In this document: positions 1 through 10,600 of the stretch, piece by piece
How positions within the stretch are numbered: the first letter of the stretch is position 1
How the letters are laid out: every line of letters begins with the position of its first letter
Origin: Sialis fuliginosa
Taxonomy: Eukaryota > Arthropoda > Insecta > Megaloptera > Sialidae
NCBI GenBank assembly: GCA_961205875.1
Contig: OY540814.1
Location: 29,518,151 to 29,582,150 of the forward strand
Direction of reading: 5' to 3'
DNA length: 64,000 bases
Made by a program: the position numbers and the translations under genes
Notes under the pieces: generated by a model
The model's database searches: none
What the model was told of the DNA's origin: nothing
The model's input: the letters and a program-made list of their open reading frames with translations, nothing else

Positions 1-1856
1 TATTACAATTAATATCAGTGATAGAAACTTAAAATAAAATAAGTAAAGGATTTAATTATATTTTCTATCGTAGCTGTATTGAGTTTACTATTTAGCGTGG
101 CTTAACTCAAATGTAGCTTATTTGATTTAAGCTTTCCATCACCGATATATTATATATGTTTAAGAGGCAATCGGGATTATGATAATTTCTTATCATCGAA
201 GATTTTTGATAATCCATGTTTTTATGATTTCGATTATAATTGCACCAGTTGACTGATGAATATTTTTTTACTAAATATTTATTAAAAATGTTGTGAATGT
301 AATTTAAAATTGGATATTTTCAACAATGCTTTTTGGTGTAAAATTACTTAATTTTTTTGGGGATGTTTGTTTTTGACTGTTAGTCAATTATTTTATATGA
401 ATAATAGCATTTATTAAAGACATTATTGTACAATAACGTTGACATAAAAAAATTAACCGTTTTAGAACTATTTAATGAATTGAATATAAAAAAGTTCTTC
501 CTTTTTAAAAGAATAATACTTTTGTGATATTCTTATATGCAATAATCTTGTAAAAACAAACGTGTATATAAGAGTAATAAAAATATTAATTTATGATTAT
601 ATATGCTTTTTTGGTAATTTAACACCCCGTGGTATTTAGAGAAATTTCCACTTTGAAAATTTATCACTAAGAGGAGACTATAAAAAAAAATTATGTACAG
701 AATATACCGTTACCGACATCACAACAATCAAATATCACGCGTTGATGTGTTAGAATAGACCTAACCTAACATAACCTAACGAAAACTAACCAATCCAAAT
801 CTATTCAACTTGATTTCGCCCCAATTGATTGCAATTTTAAGGAACACAAGACAAATATACATATATTATTATTCTCCTTTGCCGCATTTTAAAATTTCTG
901 ACAGAACTAGACAATATGGCGATTAAATTTATGTCATTTTCAAAAAATAAAATACGGTTTTTTTTTATAAATCCTTCCCTCTTTTCGTAATGTAGGTGTT
1001 CTAAAGAATATAATAATAGTGATTCTGGAATATTTCATTCAGTGGAAGTCATAATGCCACGGTGTCCAACGATACCACTTTTTTTTATAGGTTATGTGTT
1101 TTTGCTCTGGTGCAAAAAGTATGAAATTGTCCTATTTTTAAGTAATTTTTTGCAGTGTTTTAAAACGTTCGTGGTTCATTTTGAAGATTTGTAAATTTAT
1201 CAATTAATACATACCAAAGAATCTTCTGAATGCAATCCTGGATTGTTGTATAATTGAAAAAGTATAGTTAATTAATAATTCTCAATAAAATCTATTGAGG
1301 ATTATTATTTTTACGTAATACATTGTTTTAAATTTGGGTATTAATTCAGGTAAATTGGGATTCAGATGTATGTTTATTTTTTTAAATAAGAAGCTATACT
1401 TTTTCAATTATTTATAAAATTGCAACGAGGTTTAGAATTTTGATGTTTATTTTTTCAGAAATAATGAATGTTTAATTAACAATGTGATGGTTTATGTAAA
1501 GTGACTGAAGTTTCCCAGTGCCTATTCATACACTTATTGTAAATAATTAATAGATATACCTTATCGTAAATAAAATGTGTAATATTTACAAAAGTTAGTT
1601 TTATTTTTAACTCCTCACAAAGTGTTATAAAATAATTACAATACAATACATTACTTTCAAATCAGATTTTCTACTTATTTTATTCATCCAATAAATTCAG
1701 GGAGACTTTATTAGACAATTTAGTTCTCCACAAAATAAAGTCCTGAAAAATCATTTTTCCTTATTTTAGGTTATAAACTAACTTATTTTATAACAATGGG
1801 AAAAATATTGAAATAGGCTTATGTCATTTTACACAATTAAATTCTCTACATTTTCT
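1..1856. other. AT-rich region without a recognised gene
   Basis: No open frame of useful length and no splice-linked coding block is visible. The stretch is strongly AT-rich. Around 740-785 it carries a short piece (GTTGATGTGTTAGAATAGA followed by CCTAAC units) that also occurs, reverse-complemented, inside the MITE at 36481-36841, so it is probably a relict of that family. A small foldback lies at 1250-1411. Confidence 0.6.
1250..1411. repeat. Small foldback with perfect 18-bp inverted ends
   Basis: The left arm ATAATTGAAAAAGTATAG (1250-1267) is the exact reverse complement of 1394-1411. A second, nested inverted pair (AATTCTCAATA with TATTGAGGATT) lies inside at about 1275-1307. Overall 162 bp. 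It looks like a small non-autonomous DNA transposon (MITE) but no clear target-site duplication is seen. Confidence 0.6.
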
Positions 1857-2337
1857 TCCAAAAAGTAGTTTTTGCAAATTATCTCGAAAACGTTTGATTT
1901 TATATAAAAAAGTTAAATGGCAATCTTGTAGAGAATTAAATTCTCTACATTTTCTCCCATAGGCGTCGGTTTCTACGATCAAAAGATTACGAGTTATAGC
2001 GCCGCAAAGTTTGTAAAAAGTAGTTTTTGCAAATTATCTCGTAAACGTTTGATTTTATATAAAAAAGTTAAATGGCAATCTTGTAGAGAATTAAATTCTC
2101 TACATTTTCTCCCATAGGCGTCGATTTCTACGATCAAAAGTTTACGAGTTATAGCGCCGCAAAGTTTGTATAAAGTAGTTTTTGCAAATTATCTCGTAAA
2201 CGTTTGATTTTATATAAAAAAGTTAAATGACAATCTTGTAGAGAATTCAATTCTCTACATTTTCTTCCCAAGGCGTCACTTTCTACGACCAATAATTTAC
2301 GAGTTATACCGCCGCAAAGTTTGTAAAAAGTAGTACT
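1857..2337. repeat. 155-bp tandem satellite, short array in the ABCF3 3' flank
   Basis: About three monomers. The landmark GCGCCGCAAAG (GCGCC changed to ACGCC-like in the last unit) recurs near 1999, 2154 and 2309, a spacing of exactly 155 bp. Each monomer contains a near-palindromic TAGAGAATTAAATTCTCTA. The monomers are the same family as the large array in ABCF3 intron 4 but carry the CGATCAAAAG variant and AAAAAAGTT rather than AAAAATGTT, so the two arrays are separate subfamilies. Confidence 0.9.
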
Positions 2338-2530
2338 ACAACATTTCTAATTGTCACCATGTTAAATTTCTTATGACTTAACCAACTTGGAATACATTGT
2401 ATATGAAATACGTCTAACCTGTTAGGAATAAGAAAACACCATGCATTTTGTATAAAAAAAACACTGTTTACTTTAAAAATATTTAATGATAAATATATAT
2501 TAACACGATATAAATAATTGCACCTATTTG

Positions 2531-5500
2531 TTACTTTGATTGAGCTTCGAGTAATTCCTTTTCTACGATGCGACGATATTCATCGAAACCTCCCTCGATG
2601 CTGTGAACTTCACCTTTATCACATATCCATAGTTCTTTACAAACCATGCGGATCAAACGTTCGTCGTGAGAAACCAGAATGACTCCGCCCTGAAACAAAC
2701 AATTACGTAAATTCTACGCACACGCAAAATAATCAAATACACTTACGTTATATTTCTGGATTGCTTTTCCTAACGCTTCAATACTCTCGATATCCAAATG
2801 ATTAGTCGGTTCATCTAACACTAAAAAATTTGGTTTCCCTAGACACATTCTGGCAAATGCCACTCGAGATTTCTGACCTCCGGATAAACTCGCAACCACT
2901 TGTAAAGCTAAATCACCAGAGATACCAAAACTTCCCAACTGTCTTCTGTATTCTTCAATCGGTTTACCTGTAAAATTAATCAATTTAGAATTGACTCTGA
3001 CAAGTTTTCAACACTCGGTAACGTACCCGGATAACTAGACTGCAGTAATTCAACTGAATTGACGTTCATCTCCAACTGATCGACGTGATGCTGGCTGAAG
3101 TACCCGAACTTGAGGTTACGATGCACGTGACGGGTACCTGAAGTCGGCGTTAAAAGACCCATAATAATCTTCAATAGCGTCGTTTTACCTGCTCCGTTGT
3201 CACCGACCTGAACAACAATAATCAATACATTGTAATAATAATAATAATTATCTTTAATACTATACTCACAATACATATCCTAGATTCAAGCATCGCGCTC
3301 AAGTTTACTTTCTTAAAGATTATCTTATCTTCACAGTAATGGAACGTGCATTCATCGAGCTGTAGAATCGGAGGCGACAGCGCCTCAGTCTCGGGGAATT
3401 TTAAAGTTACTTCTACTTCCTTTTCTATCGGTTTCAGTTCAGGTCTAAAAGTAAATTTATTATTATTTCGGTTTTATTTGCAACGTGCAAACATTACTCT
3501 TACAATTTCTCCAGCATTTTGATTTTAGATTGAACGGATGCGGCCCTGTTTGCGTTGTAACGGAACCGATCGATAAACTCTTGAACGTGAGCGCGGTGCT
3601 GCTGCTGAGCCTCGAATTCACGCTGTTGATTACGAAGTTTTTCTGTTTTGGTTTTTTCAAACTGTTCGTAATTTCCTCTGAAACATAAAAAAACAGTTTA
3701 GTTTTATATATACAACATTCAGATAATTACAAATTACCTGTAAGTATCGATTCGTTGCGAATGCAAATGCAAAATATCAGTAGGCACGGTATCGAGAAAG
3801 TTACGGTCGTGCGAAACAACCAACAGCGTCGTCGGCCAGTTCTGCAGATAATTCTCTAACCAAACTATAGCCTTGATGTCCAACATGTTAGTAGGTTCAT
3901 CGAGAAGTAACAGGTCAGGCCGTGAGAACAGAGCTCTGGCTAAAGCCAGCCTCATTCTCCACCCGCCAGAGAACATGCGCGTCGCCTGCGACTGCATCGC
4001 GCTGTCGAACCCCAATCCATTCAAGATGACTGAAGCTTTCGCCGGCGCTTTATCTGCTTCGATGGTTTGCATCTGCACGTAAATTTCAGAGAGTTCTGTC
4101 GATAGTTCTTGATCAGTTGATCTGCAAAATATATGAACCGTTTATTTTTTCTACTATCAAAAGATTACGAGCGCCGCAAAAATTGTAAAAAGTAGTTTTT
4201 GCAAATTATCTGGTAAACGTTTGTTTTTTTACAATCTTGTAGAGAATTTAATTCTCTACAATTTCTTCCATAGGCGTCGGTTTCTACGATTTAAAGTTAA
4301 CGAGTTATAGCGCCGCAAAGTTTCTAAAAAGTAGTTTTTTTATATTATCTCTTAAACGTTTGATTTTATATAAAAATGTTAAATGGCAATCTTGAAGAGA
4401 ATTAAATTCTCTACAATTTCTTCCATAGGCGTCGGTTTCTACGATTTAAAGTTTACGAGTTATAGCGCCGCAAAGTTTGTAAAAAGTAGTTTTTGCAAAT
4501 TATCTCGGAAACGTTTGATTTTATATAAAAATGTTAAATGACAATCTTGCAAAAATTAAATTCTCTACAATTTCTTCCATAGGCGTCGGTTTCTACGATT
4601 TAAAGTTTACGAGTTATAGCGCCGCAAAGTTTGTAAAAAGTAGTTTTTGCAAATTATCTCGTAAACGTTTGATTTTATATAAAAATGTTAAATGACAATC
4701 TTGCAGAGAATTAAATTCTCTACAATTTCTTCCATAGGCGTCGGTTTCTACGATTTAAAGTTTACGAGTTATAGCGCCGCAAAGTTTGTAAAAAGTAGTT
4801 TTTGCAAATTATCTCGGAAACGTTTGATTTTATATTAAAATGTTAAATGACAATCTTGCAGAGAATTAAATTCTCTACATTTTCTTCCATAGGCGTCGGT
4901 TTCTGCGATTTAAAGTTTACGAGTTATAGCGCCGCAAAGTTTGTAAAAAGTAGTTTTTGCAAATTATCTCGTAAACGTTTGATTTTATATAAAAATGTTA
5001 AATGACAATCTTGTAGAGAATTAAATTCTCTACATTTTCTTCCATAGGCGTCGGTTTCTGCGATTTAAAGTTTACGAGTTATAGCGCCGCAAAGTTTGTA
5101 AAAAGTAGTTTTTGCAAATTATCTCGGAAACGTTTGATTTTATATAAAAATGTTAAATGACAATCTTGCAGAGAATTAAATTCTCTACAATTTCTTCCAT
5201 AGGCGTCGGTTTCTACGATTTAAAGTTTACGAGTTATAGCGCCGCAAAGTTTGTAAAAAGTAGTTTTTGCAAATTATCTCGGAAACGTTTGATTTTATAT
5301 TAAAATGTTAAATGACAATCTTGCAGAGAATTAAATTCTCTACATTTTCTTCCATAGGCGTCGGTTTCTGCGATTTAAAGTTTACGAGTTATAGCGCCGC
5401 AAAGTTTGTAAAAAGTAGTTTTTGCAAATTATCTAATAAACGTTTGATTTTATATAAAAATGTTAAATGACAATCTTGTAGAGAATTAAATTCTCTACAT

Positions 5501-6996
5501 TCTCTTCCATAGGCGTCGGTTTCTACGATCAATAGTTTACGAGTTATAGCGCCGCAAAGTTTGTAAAAAGTAGTTTTTGCAAATTATCTAGTAAACGTTT
5601 GATTTTATATAAAAATGTTAAATGACAATCTTGTAGAGAATTAAATTCTTTACATTTTCTTCCATAGGCGTCGGTTTCTGCGATTTAAAGTTTACGAGTT
5701 ATAGCGCCGCAAAGTTTGTAAAAAGTAGTTTTTGCAAATTATCTAATAAACGTTTGATTTTATATAAAAATGTTAAATGACAATCTTGTAGAGAATTAAA
5801 TTCTCTACAATTTCTTCCATAGACGTCGGTTTCTACGATTTAAAGTTTACGAGTTATAGCGCCGCAAAATTTGTAAAAAGTAGTGTTTGCAAATTATCTC
5901 GTAAACGTTTGATTTTATATAAAAATGTTAAAGACAATCTTGCAGAGAACTAAATTTTTAATTGTATAATTCCATTAGTTTTTACATACCCGGCATTAAG
6001 TGCAGCTGTAATTTCTCTTTCCCGTTTTAACAAGCGCTCCCTGACTTCGTCGCACTCGAGGACGCTTTGTAAAGCCGGCGTATCGTCTCCCACCACCTCT
6101 TGTTCGACGTGAAGCACAGAGATGTGTGCTGGAATGCGTAGCTGACCGCAAGACAGCATGCGTAACAGAGTTGTTTTACCCAGTCCGTTACGACCTACTA
6201 AACCATATCTACGGCCAAATGCCAATACTAAATCAGCTCCTTGTAATAATATCCTGTCACCGTACGCGACGTCGAAGTTTTCAACTCGAATATCTTGCGT
6301 TCGATTAGTTCCCTTGGCTTCTAGTTTATTTTCCTTTTTACTCGTCACTTGTGAAGCAGTCGCTGATTCTAACTTTGGTACAACGACTGGTTTTTGTATT
6401 ATATCGTTTGAACGTTTTTCTTGTTTCTGTTGTAATTTAGCTTCTGCCTTTTCTAATTTCTTAGCATCTACTTTCTAAAATCAGTTATAATTTTATAATA
6501 TAAATATATACAATTTTTATAAAAAATATTCACCAAAGTATCGTCTCTCGTCATAACCCATATACTTTTAATATCAGTTACGTCGTTCTCTGTTCTTGCA
6601 GCTATTGACGCTAAATGTATCGGGGCATTTAATACTTTTGCTTCTCCATTTCGCATTTTTGTTGATCTATTAGGTTTTAGCATATTTAATAATTCTTCGC
6701 AAATATCTCTAGAAAAACAATGAGGTTAGAAACGGATCAATTATGAAAAAAATGTGATAGTACTTAATATCATCTTCAGATTTATTTGTTGCTATTTCAA
6801 ATAAAACTTCTCCGACTGCTTCATAGATTTCCTCACTGTTTTCGAAATCTTCTGCTCCATTTTCTAAAATACCTGTACAAAAAGTTAAAATATGTTTTCT
6901 ATGAAAACGCATTTTTTACTTACTTTCAACGTATTGCTTTAAATCATCATCGATCAATGGAAATTCATTTTTGATATATTCACTACATGATGCCAT
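2531..6996 (-). CDS. ABCF3: ABCF3, ATP-binding cassette subfamily F member 3 (GCN20-type)
   Basis: Ten exons on the minus strand: 6924-6996, 6764-6872, 6534-6708, 5990-6474, 3738-4121, 3504-3677, 3270-3444, 3027-3207, 2747-2967 and 2531-2689. All introns are GT-AG and phases match throughout, giving 711 residues plus stop; human ABCF3 has about 709. Two ATPase domains and no membrane segment are seen. Domain 1 has Walker A GRNGLGKTT (about residues 213-221), signature SGGWRMR and Walker B LLLLDEPTNMLD. Domain 2 has GDNGAGKTT (about 527-535), LSGGQKSR and FLVLDEPTNHLD. The ATG at 6996 has A at -3 and G at +4 and begins the family's N-terminal region. From family knowledge, ABCF3/Gcn20 proteins are cytosolic and linked to ribosomes and the GCN1-GCN2 stress pathway. 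The gene diverges from Rif1 at its 5' side. A variant poly(A) signal (ATTAAA, minus strand) may lie at 2482-2487. Intron 4 is mostly satellite. Confidence 0.96.
4143..5955. repeat. 155-bp tandem satellite filling ABCF3 intron 4
   Basis: About 11-12 monomers. The landmark GCGCCGC recurs at 4310, 4465, 4619, 4774, 4929, 5084, 5239, 5394, 5549, 5704 and 5859, spacing 154-155 bp. The first unit (from about 4143) is shortened to about 139 bp. Monomers differ by a few bases (TCTACG or TCTGCG; CTCGGAAACG, CTCGTAAACG or CTAATAAACG), and the unit at 4774 appears identical to that at 5239, three monomers away. The array occupies nearly the whole intron 4122-5989. Confidence 0.95.
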
Positions 6997-7615
6997 TATA
7001 ATTCAATTTGTAATAATTATTAATAATTATAATTAGAAAAACTTTCTGACAGACTTAAGAAACTGATCTGTCAATTAAGAGGTTTTTTTTTATTTTTGAT
7101 TTGGCATATGGCATATGCTCTCGACTTTAATTTTTGTCACGTTGGTTTCGAATAATGTGAAGTAGTAGCATATAGGGGGTGTATAAACAACACGGAAAGT
7201 GTAGGAAAGGAGTGAATGTTTATTTATTAATATTTAACTAATTTATAATTTATTAAATATACGATATAATTTATACATTATATTTAATTATATGATGAAT
7301 TATTACACCGCGGCTATACTAAAAATTAAATAATGCTTGTTATTGTGTGAAGGAATGACCTTTATACACGTATTGGAACAACTAGATCAAAAAAATTGCT
7401 GAAATCAATTTTCAAAAACCAAATTTTTCGTTTCCCGCCTTTTTACGCTCATAGATTAGTGACAGGTTATAAAATATAAGAAAAAATTGTATTTCGTATT
7501 TTACAAAACTCTTTAAAGTAGAAAATTAAGATTTTAATAAGTGTAATTTTAATAAATAAGTGGTCTTTTCTGCATAAGCTACAATTATTGCGCAATTTAT
7601 AAATTAGTGATTAAA
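6997..7615. promoter_or_regulatory. Divergent promoter region between ABCF3 and Rif1
   Basis: The 619 bp between the two divergent start codons contains no coding block and must hold the 5' UTRs and start regions of both genes unless distal non-coding exons exist. It is AT-rich with no convincing TATA box at a fixed distance. Shared head-to-head promoters are common for housekeeping genes; co-regulation here is an inference. Confidence 0.6.
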
Positions 7616-10600
7616 ATGGTTGATATACAAAAATATTTTGATAAACTTACAAAACCTGGAAGAACATTACAAGCAAACGATTGTAATAATATTTATACTC
7701 AAATAGAAAAGTCGATGATAAATTTTGTAAACTTAAATGGAGAAAACAGTTATCATAATTTCGAAGAAAACCTATTTAGAATTCTTCCTAATATCGAAAG
7801 AGATTTATCTAGGAATAATATTACAAAAATACCAGTGCTAAATATTTTAGAAATCATTTTAAAAAATAAACTATGCAAAGAGTACAACTATTACAACTTA
7901 TGTTCAGTTTTAATAAAATCATTGAATGTTTTGGAAAATAAATTTGATGAACAGCAACTGATAAAAATATTAAAAATACTTATACTTCTTGATAAAAACT
8001 TACTTTACGATACAATTAAAGCCAATATCGCTGTTATATCTTCATTTATCCATAATGTTTTAACAAGAAGTGATATATCTGATAAAAGTTTAACATGCAA
8101 TGTAAGTATTTTTCCAGTGAGAAAGTGTGTCAATTCAGATTGGAGCATTTCAGGGATTGATCAAATGATATCTTTCATTTCAGGTATTAAATTTAATTCA
8201 GTTTTCTATCGAAGGCTTGGACAAAATGGGGATAGCTAGCGTTGACACTTTGATAAGCATCAAAGATATTCACGAACAAGTCGTCTGTTCTATGTTTGAC
8301 AGTGAATATCCGCAATTACGTGAAGCTGCGATAAATGCTCTACTTGTTATTATACCGCATGTTTCAACATCTATGCATGTTGCCAGTCCATCTTGGGAGC
8401 AAGTTAAAAACAATATATCAAAAGTGTATGTATATTATCTAAATATCTACATAATTATAAAATTAAAACAAATTAAATTACAGATTTAGAGATGCGATGT
8501 TAGAATTACTGAAGAAAGGACACGTGCATTGGTACAGACAGTGGTGCACTATCGTACGGTTACTAGGAGTTGAACTGCATCGAGGGGCTCTGCTCGTTAA
8601 TCGGCTACTCAATGTCGTCGAACTGGCATTCAAAAATAACAATGATAACGTACGAATACTTGCGTTCAAATGTTGGCAGGAACTTCTTGAAAATTTTTGT
8701 TTAGACATTGAAGAATTATGTATGGGAAAACGTATAAGACTTTTAACAATACCGTTGAAAGCAAACAACTGTCGAAGTCAGAATGTTGCGCTACCTAAAT
8801 TCAACGTTTGGTGGTTATTAATCCTAAACATCACTCCTAAACATTCAACTGACATTGTAGATTCAGTATTTATCCCATTTCTTAGTTTTTGTTTCGGATC
8901 AATAGAAGATTCTTCGTTTTCTCCAAATAAATCGCCTGAAAAACTTAATTGGCCCGGTAGAAAATTTTCTTCGGTACTTGCTCCGTACTGCGTGGACGCT
9001 CTGATTCAGATCTTAGATTACGAACGAGGTGAATGTATTAAAGTGATAAAAATGCGAACCACGACGAAAATTTTAAATACGGAAATTTTCAATAAAGCTT
9101 ATCCGCATCTTATTAATTCCGTTGGTGAAGCTACTATTTTTTTAACAAAATGGAACGAAGAACCTACTGAAATTGTCAAGTCTTTATGGTCAGCTTTTGT
9201 CGGTCTCTTATCTGAAACTGAAAATGATTTGCAGGTGAAAATTTTCAACGAATTACGAACAGTGTTCAAAAACTTACTCAGCATGACATCGGTACATGAT
9301 AACGTTTATTATAACAACACGGTATGTGCGATTGCCGACGTCTTATTCGAAAATGAAAAACTGTACAAGAACTCTGAAGAATATTTAGATTTCACAAAAT
9401 ATTTTATCGACTTGGATTTGAAAATCACTTATAAAAACCTGCACAGGAGAGTACGGATCATTTTAAAGAAGAGCCACGATCTCAAAATATTATCAAAAGT
9501 AAACCTAATGCTCGCTGCAAAAATTGAGAATTCCTCTAATTCGCCGGCGGAAATCGGAGAAGAACTGATGAAAACTTTCATCGTTATAATTAAATTTATG
9601 ATGGATAACAAACACGGCGAATATGTATACGAAGTAATGAATTGTCCGTTCACTCATTTTGGTTATATTTCTGAGCAAACGTTTGAAATAGTTTTATCTA
9701 ATTGGTTTGAATTTTATAAAGTATTCTGCGGCGTTAATGCGGATATTCTTGCACAAACGTACATTTACATTGGAAATCAATACAGGAAAGAAACGTCAGC
9801 AAAAGGGAGAGACTGCATACTCACGATTATCAAGAAAATCATTGAAGACGTTCACACACTCGACAAAATAACGTACGTAACCGCCAGCACGTTGATATTT
9901 AATTTGCAAGTGTTAGAAGAACAGAAAGATCACGCGGCCCAATCGATTAAACTGTTGATTAAATTATTTGAATCGTGTCGGAAGAAGAAAGACGTTTTGT
10001 TCAATAGTTTAAAAACCTTATACGATAATAACTATTTTGATTTTGCACACGACGAGAATGATATAATAAAGTTTCTTAATATTTTAAAAAAAGTGGTACC
10101 GGTTTTAGAAAATTACCCGTGTAAATTTCTACTCAAGTTTATGAAAAGCTTGATGTTACATGATAATTATCGGGTAAGAGAAGCGGCTATTGCGGTAGGC
10201 GATTTGTGTATTGAAGCAGAAGATATATCGGCCGAAACGAAAAAATCTTTCCTGGAAACGAAACAAAAATCCCTTGAAAAAGGGAAGATTTGTTCAAAAG
10301 TCGAAAAGAACTCAAAGCCTAACGAGGTTGTGACAATATTCGGACAGAATGTTGAAACAGTATCTCCGGTACGAAGCAGAGGAAGTTTTTTGAATCAAAA
10401 ATCGTCTCCTAAAACCATTAAAGATATTCAATTAAAAAAACCATCAGTGGAAGACGATACAGAATTCGTTATCGTCGATTCAGAAAAAGTAAAACCGATT
10501 AAAATTGTGAAACGGAAGAAAAAAGAAACACCAGAGTTTATTCCAGCTTTGTATCAGGATATGTCTCAATCTCAGTCTGAATCTCAATCGCAGAGTTTAT

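Noticed and set aside
761-785. CCTAAC-rich stretch resembling insect telomere repeat (TTAGG)n
   Set aside because: Only a few irregular units, next to a MITE-family remnant; CCTAAC runs are common in dispersed repeats.
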